Origin: an uncultured Pelagibacteraceae bacterium
GTDB taxonomy: Bacteria > Pseudomonadota > Alphaproteobacteria > Pelagibacterales > Pelagibacteraceae
DNA length: 19,955 nt
NCBI GenBank assembly: GCA_902608305.1
Contig: CACLNK010000016.1
Coordinates: 1 to 19,955, forward strand
Direction of reading: 5' to 3'
Made by a program: the position numbers and the translations under genes. Shown here piece by piece: positions 8,479 through 15,738 of the stretch (position 1 is the stretch's first letter; each line of letters begins with the position of its first letter). Under the pieces are notes generated by a model. That model made no database searches, was not told the DNA's origin, and was given only the letters and a program-made list of their open reading frames with translations.

Positions 8479-8527
8479 GCGCTGATTTATCTGAATTGCG
8501 AGCGCTTAAAAAAAACCGCTAAACAAG
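8479..8527 (+). promoter_or_regulatory. SAM-II (SAM-alpha) riboswitch upstream of metX
   Basis: The element contains GCGCTGATTTA, then ATTGC, AGCGC, an A-rich linker and GCTAAA, in the order and spacing of the SAM-II aptamer as I remember it from marine metagenome examples. P1 pairs GCGCT (8479-8483) with AGCGC (8501-8505). Candidate pseudoknot pairs are GCG (8498-8500) with CGC (8517-8519), and CT (8491-8492) with AG (8526-8527). The latter position is CC with GG in the example I recall, so it appears to covary. SAM binding to this class lowers expression of methionine genes, which fits metX downstream. The motif lies 33 bases before the metX ATG and is followed at once by six T bases (8528-8533). 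A covariance search against RF00521 would settle the call. Confidence 0.85.
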
Positions 8528-8560
8528 TTTTTTCTCACAATTCAACTTTAGTGCAAAATT

Positions 8561-9670
8561 ATGATTACTAAAGAAAATATTAAAAAAATAATTGTAAAAA
8601 AACCACTTACCTTAGATTGTGGGAAGATTATAAATAATTATCCAATAGCCTACGAAACATACGGCACATTAAATGAAAAAAAGGATAATGCAATTTTGGC
8701 TTTTCATGCTTTAACGGGTGATCAATTTGTAAGTGGAACCAACCCAATAACAAATAAAAGTGGATGGTGGTCGTATGCAGTTGGACCAGGAAAAGCAATT
8801 GATACAAAAAAATTTTTTGTAATATGCGCAAATGTAATAGGAGGATGCATGGGTTCGTATGGACCTGACAGCATAGATCCAACAACTAATAAAACACTTG
8901 GTACAAATTTTCCAGTTATTACGATTAATGACATGGTCAATGCTCAGTATAATTTATTAGAATTTTTTAAAATTGATCAGTTATTTTGTATAACAGGTGG
9001 ATCAATGGGAGGAATGCAAGTTTTACAATTTGTTGCTAATTATCCAGACAAAGCTAAGACTGCGATTCCAATTGCATGTACAGCTAGTCATTCAGCTCAA
9101 AATATTGCGCTCAATGAATTAGGTAGACAAGCAATAATGGCCGATCAAAACTGGAATAAAGGAAATTATTTTAATACAAACTTATCACCAGACAAAGGTT
9201 TGGCAATTGCAAGAATGGCTGCACATATTACTTATCTTTCAAAAAAAGGTTTGCAAGAAAAATTTGGAAGAAAACTTCAAGAAAGAGATGACTTAAAATT
9301 TAGTTTTGATGCTGATTTTCAAATTGAAAGTTACCTAAGACATCAAGGTTCAGTATTTGTGGATCGATTTGATGCTAATAGTTACCTTTATATAACAAGA
9401 GCAATGGACTATTTTGATTTAATAAAACAGTATAATGGAAATCTATCAGAAGCTTTTAAAACTAGTAAAACAAAATTTTTTATAATTTCTTTTACATCAG
9501 ATTGGCTTTATCCTACGTCTGAAAATAAAGAAATTGTAATTGCTTTAAATTCTGCTGGCGCTGATGTTGGCTTTATAGAAATAACTAGTGATAAAGGTCA
9601 CGATTCTTTTTTATTAGATGTGCCTGATTTTTTAAAATCGATAAAAAAATTTTTAGAGGCAAATTATTAA
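8561..9670 (+). CDS. metX: Homoserine O-acetyltransferase (MetX)
   Basis: Alpha/beta-hydrolase-fold acyltransferase that activates homoserine for methionine synthesis in the cytoplasm. The nucleophile elbow is GGSMGG with Ser148; the acid is Asp314 in TSDWLYP and the base is His347 in KGHDSFLL. All three are spaced as in characterised MetX enzymes. The 369-residue length is normal. FHALTGDQ near the N-terminus and GGCMGSYGPDSIDP are further family marks. Some MetX proteins use succinyl-CoA rather than acetyl-CoA; I cannot tell which from this sequence. ATG 8561 is the first possible start, since a stop lies in frame at 8549. No clear Shine-Dalgarno sequence precedes it. It is controlled by the SAM-II-like leader and followed after 7 bases by metW. 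Confidence 0.94.
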   Translation: MITKENIKKIIVKKPLTLDCGKIINNYPIAYETYGTLNEKKDNAILAFHALTGDQFVSGTNPITNKSGWWSYAVGPGKAIDTKKFFVICANVIGGCMGSYGPDSIDPTTNKTLGTNFPVITINDMVNAQYNLLEFFKIDQLFCITGGSMGGMQVLQFVANYPDKAKTAIPIACTASHSAQNIALNELGRQAIMADQNWNKGNYFNTNLSPDKGLAIARMAAHITYLSKKGLQEKFGRKLQERDDLKFSFDADFQIESYLRHQGSVFVDRFDANSYLYITRAMDYFDLIKQYNGNLSEAFKTSKTKFFIISFTSDWLYPTSENKEIVIALNSAGADVGFIEITSDKGHDSFLLDVPDFLKSIKKFLEANY

Positions 9671-9677
9671 AATAAAT

Positions 9678-10274
9678 ATGAAAAAAGAATTTAAAATAAT
9701 TAGTCAACTAATTGAAAATAATACTCGAGTCCTAGATGTTGGTTGCGGTGATGGTACTTTAATGAAACATTTAAAAGAGAATAAAAATATTGATACTAGA
9801 GGTTTAGAAATATCAAAAAATAATGTTCAAACTTGTATTGGCAAGGGATTGGCTGTTATTGAAGGTAATGCGGAAAAAGATTTACAACAGTTTCCTAATT
9901 TATCTTTTGACTATGTAGTTTTAAGTCAAACACTTCAGGCATTTTATAGTCCAGAAAAAGTGATAGATGATCTTTTAAAAGTTGCAAATAAAGCTATAGT
10001 TACAATTCCAAACTTTGGATATTGGAAAGTTAGAATACATCTGCTTTTTAAAGGAACAATGCCAATAACTAAAAATTTACCTGATGAATGGTATAACACT
10101 CCAAATTTACATATGTGCACAATAAAAGATTTTTTTAATTTTTGTTCAAAAAAGAATATTAAATTATATAAATCAATTGCATTACATGAACAAAAAACTT
10201 CTACTATAAACAAAATAAATCTTAATTTTAAAAATCTTTTTTCAGAATTAGGAATCTTTCTAATTGAAAAATAA
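9678..10274 (+). CDS. metW: Methionine biosynthesis protein MetW (methyltransferase-like)
   Basis: A 198-residue class I SAM-dependent methyltransferase-fold protein. The SAM-binding loop is VLDVGCGDGTLMKHL at about residues 19-33, and LEIS supplies the acidic residue after beta-strand 2. DYVVLSQTLQAF and a later TIPNFGYW segment are typical of MetW. MetW is almost always encoded directly after metX in proteobacteria and is needed for, or stimulates, the homoserine acylation step; a methyl acceptor has not been firmly established. The gene lies 7 bases after metX and its stop directly abuts the gloB ATG, so all three are probably one transcript under the SAM-II leader. Confidence 0.93.
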   Translation: MKKEFKIISQLIENNTRVLDVGCGDGTLMKHLKENKNIDTRGLEISKNNVQTCIGKGLAVIEGNAEKDLQQFPNLSFDYVVLSQTLQAFYSPEKVIDDLLKVANKAIVTIPNFGYWKVRIHLLFKGTMPITKNLPDEWYNTPNLHMCTIKDFFNFCSKKNIKLYKSIALHEQKTSTINKINLNFKNLFSELGIFLIEK

Positions 10275-11036
10275 ATGAAAATCGAAATCATTCCTTGCTT
10301 ACAAGATAATTATTCATATTTAATTATTGATGAAAATAACAAAAATGCTTGTGTTGTTGATCCAAGTGAAGCTAAACCAATAATAAATTTTTTAGAAAAA
10401 CATAACATTAAATTAAATTACATTTTAAACACGCATCATCATTTTGATCACGTGGGTGGAAATAGTGAATTAAAAAAAAAATACAATGCAAAAGTAATAG
10501 GATATGTTGGGGACTCTAAAAGAATTCCAGACATTGATATTATGGTTAAAGATGAAGAAATTTGGATAGAAAATAATTTTGAAGCAAAAATAATTCATAT
10601 ACCTGGGCATACTCTTGGTCATATTTGTTATTATTTTTATAAGGAAAATAATTTATTTACTGGCGACACTTTATTTTCGTTAGGATGTGGAAGAATTTTT
10701 GAAGGAACCTATGAGCAAATGTTTTCTTCATTAGAAAAAATCAAAAAATTACCGGGCAAAACCAAAATTTACTGTGGTCATGAATATACTTTACAAAATT
10801 CAAAATTTTGTATTACATACGATAAAGATAACCAAAGTTTAATAAAAAAAATAAAAGATATAAAAGAAAAATCAAAAAAAAAAATACCAACAATACCTTC
10901 AACAATAAATGATGAATTAAAAAATAATATTTTTCTGCGAAGTGATAGCAAAGAAATTAAAACTAATTTAGGCATTAATAATAGTACATCTCTCACAACT
11001 TTTTCCAAATTAAGAGATTTAAAGGATAATTTCTAA
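10275..11036 (+). CDS. gloB: Hydroxyacylglutathione hydrolase (glyoxalase II)
   Basis: Metallo-beta-lactamase-fold thioesterase that hydrolyses S-lactoylglutathione to lactate and glutathione, the second step of methylglyoxal detoxification. The metal-binding THHHFDH motif is at residues 53-59 (His54, His56, Asp58, His59). Further ligands are the His in IPGHTLGH, the Asp in FTGDTLFSLGCGR and the His in YCGHEYT. The 253-residue length matches GloB, including the C-terminal glutathione-binding domain. The start codon follows the metW stop with no gap, so it is likely read from the metX transcript. Linkage to a SAM-controlled methionine operon is not functionally obvious and may simply reflect genome compaction. 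Confidence 0.93.
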   Translation: MKIEIIPCLQDNYSYLIIDENNKNACVVDPSEAKPIINFLEKHNIKLNYILNTHHHFDHVGGNSELKKKYNAKVIGYVGDSKRIPDIDIMVKDEEIWIENNFEAKIIHIPGHTLGHICYYFYKENNLFTGDTLFSLGCGRIFEGTYEQMFSSLEKIKKLPGKTKIYCGHEYTLQNSKFCITYDKDNQSLIKKIKDIKEKSKKKIPTIPSTINDELKNNIFLRSDSKEIKTNLGINNSTSLTTFSKLRDLKDNF

Positions 11037-11046
11037 GTTATTCGAC

Positions 11047-11076
11047 TTGACTATAATTAACCTCCGTCTATATTCC
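11047..11076 (+). promoter_or_regulatory. Possible promoter for rplU
   Basis: TTGACT (11047-11052) and TATTCC (11071-11076) are separated by 18 bases, a weak -35/-10 pair. A perfect TATAAT also occurs at 11052-11057 but has no -35 box at the right distance. The 64-base gap after gloB is unusually wide for this window, which supports a new transcription start here. Confidence 0.3.
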
Positions 11077-11098
11077 TCACTATAAAAATTAGGATATA
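11069..11098 (+). promoter_or_regulatory. Candidate leader hairpin pairing with the rplU ribosome-binding site
   Basis: TATA-T-TCCT (11069-11077) can pair with AGGATATA (11091-11098), giving eight base pairs with one bulged T and a 13-base loop. AGGA at 11091-11094 is the apparent Shine-Dalgarno sequence, six bases before the rplU ATG. The stem would therefore hide the ribosome-binding site. This is visible complementarity only; no known L21 leader class was recognised. Confidence 0.35.
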
Positions 11099-11100
11099 CT

Positions 11101-11526
11101 ATGTCGTTCGCAATAATTCAAACTGGTGGAAAACAATACAAAGTTAAAGCTAGTCAAATTCTTAAAATTGAACAACTAGAAAATTTAAAACCTGAAAAAA
11201 AAATAGAGTTTAAAGAAGTATTGGCCTATGGAGATGATAAAACTATGGAAGTTGGATCTCCGCTTGTAAAAGGCGCTAAAGTAGAAGCAGAGCTCATTAA
11301 AAATGGGAAAAATAAAACGGTATTAATTTTTAAAAAAAGACGAAGAAAAAATTCCCGAACAAAAAATGGACATAGACAACATTATTCATTAATTAAAATA
11401 AAAAAAATTTTTTCAAAAAGTGGTGGTATTTTTTCTGAAAGTAAAAAATTAGAAAAAAAAGAAATTAAAAAAGTAGATAAAAAAGAAATTAAAAAAGTAG
11501 AAAAAAAAGAAACTCAAAAAAAGTAA
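11101..11526 (+). CDS. rplU: 50S ribosomal protein L21 with a charged C-terminal extension
   Basis: Large-subunit ribosomal protein that binds 23S rRNA. Residues 1-103 are a standard L21: FAIIQTGGKQYKV at the N-terminus and FKKRRRKNSRTKNGHRQHY near residues 78-96, the conserved rRNA-binding signature. The usual family length is about 103; this protein has 141 residues. The extra ~38 are Lys/Glu-rich and carry a tandem unit KKEIKKV(D/E), encoded by a 24-base repeat. AGGA six bases before the ATG is a plausible ribosome-binding site. It is followed 22 bases later by rpmA, the normal L21-L27 pairing. Low-complexity tails on L21 occur in other alphaproteobacteria, so the extension alone does not suggest an error. 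Confidence 0.96.
   Translation: MSFAIIQTGGKQYKVKASQILKIEQLENLKPEKKIEFKEVLAYGDDKTMEVGSPLVKGAKVEAELIKNGKNKTVLIFKKRRRKNSRTKNGHRQHYSLIKIKKIFSKSGGIFSESKKLEKKEIKKVDKKEIKKVEKKETQKK
11461..11520 (+). repeat. 24-base tandem repeat in the rplU tail
   Basis: Units begin at 11461, 11485 and 11509. The first two are nearly identical (GAAATTAAAAAAGTAGA followed by TAAAAAA or AAAAAAA); the third degenerates after GAAA. They encode Glu-Ile-Lys-Lys-Val repeats. Copy number can be expected to differ between close relatives. Confidence 0.8.
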
Positions 11527-11548
11527 AATAAAATTTAGGTAAACTATT

Positions 11549-11803
11549 ATGGCAACAAAAAAAGCAGGTGGATCATCAAGAAACGGACGTGATAGTGCGG
11601 GTCGCAGACTCGGAGTAAAAAAATATGGTGGTCAGTTTGTCAATCCCGGAAATATAATTGTCAGACAAAGAGGAACTAAAATTTTTCCTGGAGAACATGT
11701 AGAAATGGGTAAGGATCATTCGATTTTTTCATTAGTCAAAGGAAAGGTTGAATTTAAAAAAAGCAAATCGGACAGAACATTTGTTTCAGTAAAACCCAAT
11801 TAA
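11549..11803 (+). CDS. rpmA: 50S ribosomal protein L27
   Basis: An 84-residue protein of normal length. The N-terminus MATKKAGGSSRNGRDSAGRR reaches the peptidyl-transferase centre in mature ribosomes and lacks the cleavable Firmicutes-type extension. LGVKKYGGQFVNPGNIIVRQ and GTKIFPGEHVEMGKDHS are the core family motifs. TAGG about 10 bases before the ATG may act as a weak ribosome-binding site. It lies between rplU and obgE, the classic order. A perfect inverted repeat follows its stop and precedes obgE. Confidence 0.97.
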   Translation: MATKKAGGSSRNGRDSAGRRLGVKKYGGQFVNPGNIIVRQRGTKIFPGEHVEMGKDHSIFSLVKGKVEFKKSKSDRTFVSVKPN

Positions 11804-11805
11804 TC

Positions 11806-11836
11806 AATACAACAAAAAAATAAACAGAGTTGTATT
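11806..11836 (+). promoter_or_regulatory. Perfect 8-bp inverted repeat ending at the obgE start codon
   Basis: AATACAAC (11806-11813) and GTTGTATT (11829-11836) are exact reverse complements separated by a 15-base A-rich loop. The 3' arm ends at the base immediately before the obgE ATG. There is no T tract after it and only two G-C pairs, so it is a poor terminator. It could modulate obgE translation or mark an RNA-processing site. It is a visible structure without a demonstrated role. Confidence 0.45.
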
Positions 11837-12820
11837 ATGAAGTTCTTAGATCAAGTAAAAATTTTTATAAAAGCAGGAGATGGCGGTTCAGGTTCTGCCA
11901 GCATGCGTAGAGAAAAATTTATTGAATATGGAGGACCAGATGGTGGAAATGGTGGTAAAGGTGCCTCAATAATTCTTAAAGCTGAAAGAAATTTAAACAC
12001 TTTAATTGATTATCGTTATACGCAACATTTTAAAGCTGAAAGAGGCGAAAATGGTAAAGGTAAAAACAAAACAGGAAAAACTGGAAATGATTTAATATTA
12101 AAAGTTCCAATTGGTACACAAATTTTAGAAGAAGATAATAAAACTTTACTATTTGATTTTAAAAATGAAAAAGAAGAATTTGTTGTAGCTAATGGAGGAA
12201 GGGGCGGCCTAGGAAATACTAATTTTAAGAGTTCAACAAATCGCGCTCCGAGAAAATTTACAAAAGGAACTTTGGGGGAAGAGTTTTGGATATGGTTACA
12301 ATTAAAAACTATTGCAGATATAGGTATAGTTGGGTTGCCGAACGCAGGTAAATCAAGTTTGCTTGCTGCAATTACAAATGCTACTCCAAAAATTGCAAAT
12401 TATAAATTTACAACAATTAATCCAAATTTAGGTGTGGTTACTTATGATAATAAAGAAATTACTATTGCTGATATACCTGGTTTAATTGAAGGAGCTCATA
12501 TGGGAATTGGACTTGGAATAAAATTCCTAAAGCATATAGAGAGATGCAAAACATTATTACATTTAATTGATATAACTGAGGAAAATATAGAAAATTTATA
12601 TAAACAAGTAAGAAATGAACTTGGAAAGTATAGCAAAGATTTATTAAAAAAAGATGAATTAATTGTATTTAATAAAATTGATTTGATAGATAAGAATGAA
12701 TTAAAGAAAAAAAAAGATAAGTTTTTAAAAAAAACAAAAAACGAAGTTCTAACAATTTCAACTTTTGATAAACATTCAGTTATAAAAATTAAATCAAAAT
12801 TAATAAAGTATGTATCTTAA
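11837..12820 (+). CDS. obgE: Obg family GTPase (ribosome assembly / stress)
   Basis: Essential GTPase that acts in 50S subunit maturation and growth control. The N-terminal Obg fold is glycine-rich: KAGDGGSGSASMRREKF, GGPDGGNGGKGASI and GGRGGLGNTNFKSS, residues 1-158. The G domain follows: G1 GLPNAGKS at 166-173, G3 DIPGLIEGAHMGIGLG, and G4 NKID near residue 277. It has 327 residues and ends soon after the G domain, lacking the extended acidic tail of some homologues, as is common in alphaproteobacteria. The ATG follows an inverted repeat directly. The last 11 bases overlap the start of the proB reading frame at 12810. Confidence 0.96.
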   Translation: MKFLDQVKIFIKAGDGGSGSASMRREKFIEYGGPDGGNGGKGASIILKAERNLNTLIDYRYTQHFKAERGENGKGKNKTGKTGNDLILKVPIGTQILEEDNKTLLFDFKNEKEEFVVANGGRGGLGNTNFKSSTNRAPRKFTKGTLGEEFWIWLQLKTIADIGIVGLPNAGKSSLLAAITNATPKIANYKFTTINPNLGVVTYDNKEITIADIPGLIEGAHMGIGLGIKFLKHIERCKTLLHLIDITEENIENLYKQVRNELGKYSKDLLKKDELIVFNKIDLIDKNELKKKKDKFLKKTKNEVLTISTFDKHSVIKIKSKLIKYVS

Positions 12821-13915
12821 AAACTTTAAAACTATTGTAATTAAAATTGGATCCTCTTTATTAATAAATGACAAAAAAACTATAAGAAAAAAATGGTTAT
12901 CTGAATTTGCAAAAGATATAAAAGATTTATTAAAGGACAAAAAAATGTAATTATTGTTAGCTCTGGAGCGATTGCACTTGGTTGCAAAAAATTAAATTTA
13001 AACAAAAAAAAATTAAAACTTGATAAAAGTCAAGCTGTAGCATCAATTGGTCAAATAGAGTTGATGAATCTATATCAAAATGTATGTAAGAAATTAAAAA
13101 TAAAAATATCTCAAATTCTTTTAACTTTGGATGATACTGAACAAAGAAGAAGATCAATAAATGCAAGAAGAACTATTGATAATTTATTAACAATGGGGAT
13201 TGTGCCAATTGTTAACGAAAACGACACTACGGCTACAACTGAAATAAAATATGGAGATAACGATAGATTAGCAGCAAGAGTTTCGCAAATAATTAGTGCT
13301 GATTGTTTAATTTTGTTGTCTGATGTTGAAGGACTTTACACTGATAATCCAAAAAAAAATAAAGAAACAAAGTTAATTAAGATTGTTAAAGAAATAGATC
13401 AAAATATAAAAAAATATGCAACTAGAACAGAAAATACCTACGGATCAGGAGGCATGAAAACAAAAATTGAGGCTGCAAAAATTTGTCAACTATCTGGTTG
13501 TTATATGGTTATCGCAAATGGAACTCCCAAAAATCCAATAAGAAAAATAATTGAAAATCAAAATTGTACTTGGTTTTTACCAAAAATATCTAAACTTGAC
13601 GCTAGAAAGCAATGGATAATCGGATCAGTTGCTCCTAGAGGTGAAGTAGTTATTGATCATGGAGCAATAAAAGCAATAAACAATGGGAAAAGTTTATTAC
13701 CAGCAGGAGTTAAAAAAATTAATGGTACTTTTGAGAAGGGAGATCATATTTTGGTCAAAGATCAAAATAATATTGAATGTGCTCGAGGCTTAACGTCGTT
13801 TTCTTCATTTGAAATTGAAAAAATAAAAGGTTCACATAGCAGCAAAATAAAAAATATATTAGGGTATTCTAGTAGAGAAGAAATCATACATAAGGATGAT
13901 CTGGTGAAAGTTTAA
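12810..13915 (+). pseudogene. proB: Glutamate 5-kinase, complete but for one frameshift
   Basis: Glutamate 5-kinase phosphorylates L-glutamate as the first step to proline. The gene starts at ATG 12810, inside the end of obgE, with TIVIKIGSSLL (the KxGSS nucleotide-binding motif). After 45 codons frame 12810 reads a TAA at 12948-12950. The homologous protein continues in the -1 frame from an A7 tract at 12939-12945: VIIVSSGAIALGC, NENDTTATTEIKYGDNDRLA, LLSDVEGLYT, GSGGMKTKIEAAKI, then a C-terminal PUA domain ending at 13915. Joined, the product is about 368 residues, the normal length, with every key motif kept. One extra A would restore it. The downstream part alone, opening at TTG 13061 or ATG 13064, lacks the ATP- and glutamate-binding N-terminus. 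Sequencing error, a recent mutation, or slippage at the A tract are all possible. proA follows after 3 bases. Confidence 0.85.
12939..12945 (+). other. A7 tract at the proB frameshift
   Basis: Seven A bases between GAC and TG. Zero-frame reading is GAC-AAA-AAA-ATG-TAA; the frame required by homology is AAA-AAT-GTA-ATT. A tract of eight A bases would give one uninterrupted reading frame. The tract marks the only break in proB. Confidence 0.85.
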
Positions 13916-13918
13916 ACA

Positions 13919-15181
13919 ATGACTGAAAATTTATACATGAAAAAAATAGGTGAAAAAGCAAAAATTGCTTCCCTGAATTTATCTAATTTAAGCATCGATA
14001 AGAAAAATTCTGTTTTAAAACAATTTAGTTTTTATCTAAAAACGAATGAACAATTAATTTTAAATGCAAACAAAAAAGACATATCTAATGCAAAGTCTAA
14101 AAAAATTAAAGATAGTATGATTGATAGACTTAAGTTAAATACTAAAAAAATCTTACAAATTAGAAATGCTATAAAAAAAATCATAAAATTTAGAGATCCT
14201 GTGGGAAAAACTTTATCTTCTTGGAAAAGACCAAATGGTTTAATTATAAAAAGAGTATCGATACCAATTGGCATAATTGGTGTAATTTATGAAAGTAGAC
14301 CTAATGTTACTTCAGATGTTTCTTCTTTATGTTTTAAAAGTGGAAATGTAGTAATTTTACGTGGAGGATCAGAGGCATTTCATTCTAATAAAATTTTGGC
14401 TAAACTTTTTAAAAAAGCTCTTAAAAAGAAAAAATGTGATGAAAATTGCGTTCAATTTGTTGAAAGTAAAGATAGAAGTCACGTCGATTATCTTTTATCT
14501 GGAATGAAAAATTACATAGACCTAATTATCCCCAGGGGAGGTAAAGGATTGGTCAAAAAAGTTTTAAAAAAATCTGCAGTTTCAATCATTGGACATTATG
14601 AAGGCTTATGTCATGTCTTTGTAGACAGGGATGCAGACTTAAGTACGGCAATTAAAGTTGTAAAAAATTCAAAAATGAGAAACGTTAGTATTTGCGGTGC
14701 TGCCGAAACTTTATTGATAGATAAAATGTGTCTAAAAACCCATTGTAAACCGATACTTGATCAACTAAGCAAAATAGGATGCAAAATTATAGGAGATAAA
14801 ACAGTAAAAAAATTTATTTCTAAAAAAATTAAAATTGCAACTGAAAAAGATTGGAAGACAGAATATCTTTCTCCCACAATTTCGGTGAAAAGTGTAAATG
14901 GAGTAACAGAAGCTATTGATCATATAAATCAATATAGTTCATCTCATACCGAATCAATAGTAACAAAAAATAGAAAAACTGCTAAAAAATTTCTTTCAAA
15001 TATTAATAGTTCTATAGTTATACATAACGCTTCAACACAATTTGCTGATGGTGGAGAATTTGGTTTTGGTGCTGAGGTAGGCATATCAACAAATAAGCTA
15101 CATCCACGAGGTCCTATCGGTCTTGATCAACTTACTACTTACAAATATATTTTAGAAGGAAAGGGGCAAATAAGGAAATAA
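13919..15181 (+). CDS. proA: Gamma-glutamyl phosphate reductase
   Basis: NADPH-dependent reductase converting gamma-glutamyl phosphate to glutamate-5-semialdehyde, the second step of proline synthesis. An aldehyde dehydrogenase-fold enzyme of 420 residues, matching the family. Visible motifs are GVIYESRPNVTSDVSSLC, VILRGGSEAFHSN, LIIPRGGKGLV and RNVSICGAAETLLID with the catalytic Cys259. EFGFGAEVGISTNKLHPRGP near the C-terminus is a highly conserved family stretch. The ATG lies 3 bases after the proB stop. The gene is intact and shows no decay, which suggests the proline pathway is still under selection despite the frameshift in proB. Confidence 0.96.
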   Translation: MTENLYMKKIGEKAKIASLNLSNLSIDKKNSVLKQFSFYLKTNEQLILNANKKDISNAKSKKIKDSMIDRLKLNTKKILQIRNAIKKIIKFRDPVGKTLSSWKRPNGLIIKRVSIPIGIIGVIYESRPNVTSDVSSLCFKSGNVVILRGGSEAFHSNKILAKLFKKALKKKKCDENCVQFVESKDRSHVDYLLSGMKNYIDLIIPRGGKGLVKKVLKKSAVSIIGHYEGLCHVFVDRDADLSTAIKVVKNSKMRNVSICGAAETLLIDKMCLKTHCKPILDQLSKIGCKIIGDKTVKKFISKKIKIATEKDWKTEYLSPTISVKSVNGVTEAIDHINQYSSSHTESIVTKNRKTAKKFLSNINSSIVIHNASTQFADGGEFGFGAEVGISTNKLHPRGPIGLDQLTTYKYILEGKGQIRK

Positions 15182-15185
15182 TTTT

Positions 15186-15722
15186 TTGCAAAATCTATTT
15201 AAAAAAAAAAATAAAAAAATTGGTATATTGGGAGGAACTTTTGATCCTGCTCATATTGGACATATTAAAATATCTAGAGAAGCAAAAAAAAAATTTAAAC
15301 TGGATTACATAATTTGGGCTATAACAAAAAAAAATCCATTCAAAAATAAAAGTGTCTCTAATTTAAGTTCAAGAATTAAATATGCAAAAAAAATTATTAA
15401 AAAAGAACAATTTATTCAAATAAAATTTTATGAAAATAAAATAAAATCAAATAGAACTATTAATCTTATAAACTACTTTAAAAAAATTAATAAAAAATTA
15501 GATATCTATTTTATAATAGGAGCTGATAACCTTATTAATTTCCATAAATGGCATAAATGGAAAGCTATTTCACAAAAATGTAATATATTAGTATTTGATA
15601 GACAAGGCTATAGAGCTAAATCGTTAAAATCAATTACATTTGAACAATTAAATCAAAAAAGTTTGAAATTCATTAAATTTAAAAAAGTGAATATTTCATC
15701 TTCTCAATTAAGAAAAATTTGA
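15186..15722 (+). CDS. nadD: Nicotinate-nucleotide adenylyltransferase, short C-terminus
   Basis: Adenylates nicotinate mononucleotide to deamido-NAD in NAD synthesis. GILGGTFDPAHIGH at the N-terminus holds the GxFDPxHxGH nucleotidyltransferase motif; FIIGADNLINFHKWHKW is the conserved substrate-binding segment; NISSSQLRK is the ISSTxIR motif. The start must be TTG at 15186: an in-frame TAA at 15171 precedes it and no ATG or GTG lies between. At 178 residues the protein is shorter than usual (about 190-215), ending two residues after the ISSTxIR-like motif and missing the customary terminal helix. The +1 frame after the stop reads straight into rsfS and does not resemble a NadD tail, so I see no frameshift. 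Confidence 0.92.
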   Translation: MQNLFKKKNKKIGILGGTFDPAHIGHIKISREAKKKFKLDYIIWAITKKNPFKNKSVSNLSSRIKYAKKIIKKEQFIQIKFYENKIKSNRTINLINYFKKINKKLDIYFIIGADNLINFHKWHKWKAISQKCNILVFDRQGYRAKSLKSITFEQLNQKSLKFIKFKKVNISSSQLRKI

Positions 15723-15738
15723 TAAACTTTTAAAATTA

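Noticed and set aside
8471..8511. A minus-strand hairpin AAGCGC...GCGCTT followed by T bases, resembling an intrinsic terminator
   Set aside because: The G/C-rich arms belong to the SAM-II P1 stem on the plus strand, and no minus-strand gene ends here; the T tract is the complement of the A run upstream of P1.
8427..8522. A 31-codon reading frame before metX
   Set aside because: It starts upstream of the predicted transcription start and its 3' half coincides with the SAM-II aptamer, whose conserved bases explain the sequence better than coding does.
8628..8940. Two minus-strand open frames inside metX
   Set aside because: Both are antisense to a well-conserved catalytic gene and resemble no known protein.
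11052..11057. A perfect TATAAT before rplU as the -10 box
   Set aside because: The bases 16-18 upstream hold no -35-like hexamer, and in such AT-rich DNA this word is expected by chance.
13061..13915. The downstream proB reading frame as a complete separate gene
   Set aside because: It lacks the N-terminal ATP- and glutamate-binding motifs, which are encoded in the adjacent frame just upstream, so it is the rest of one frameshifted gene.
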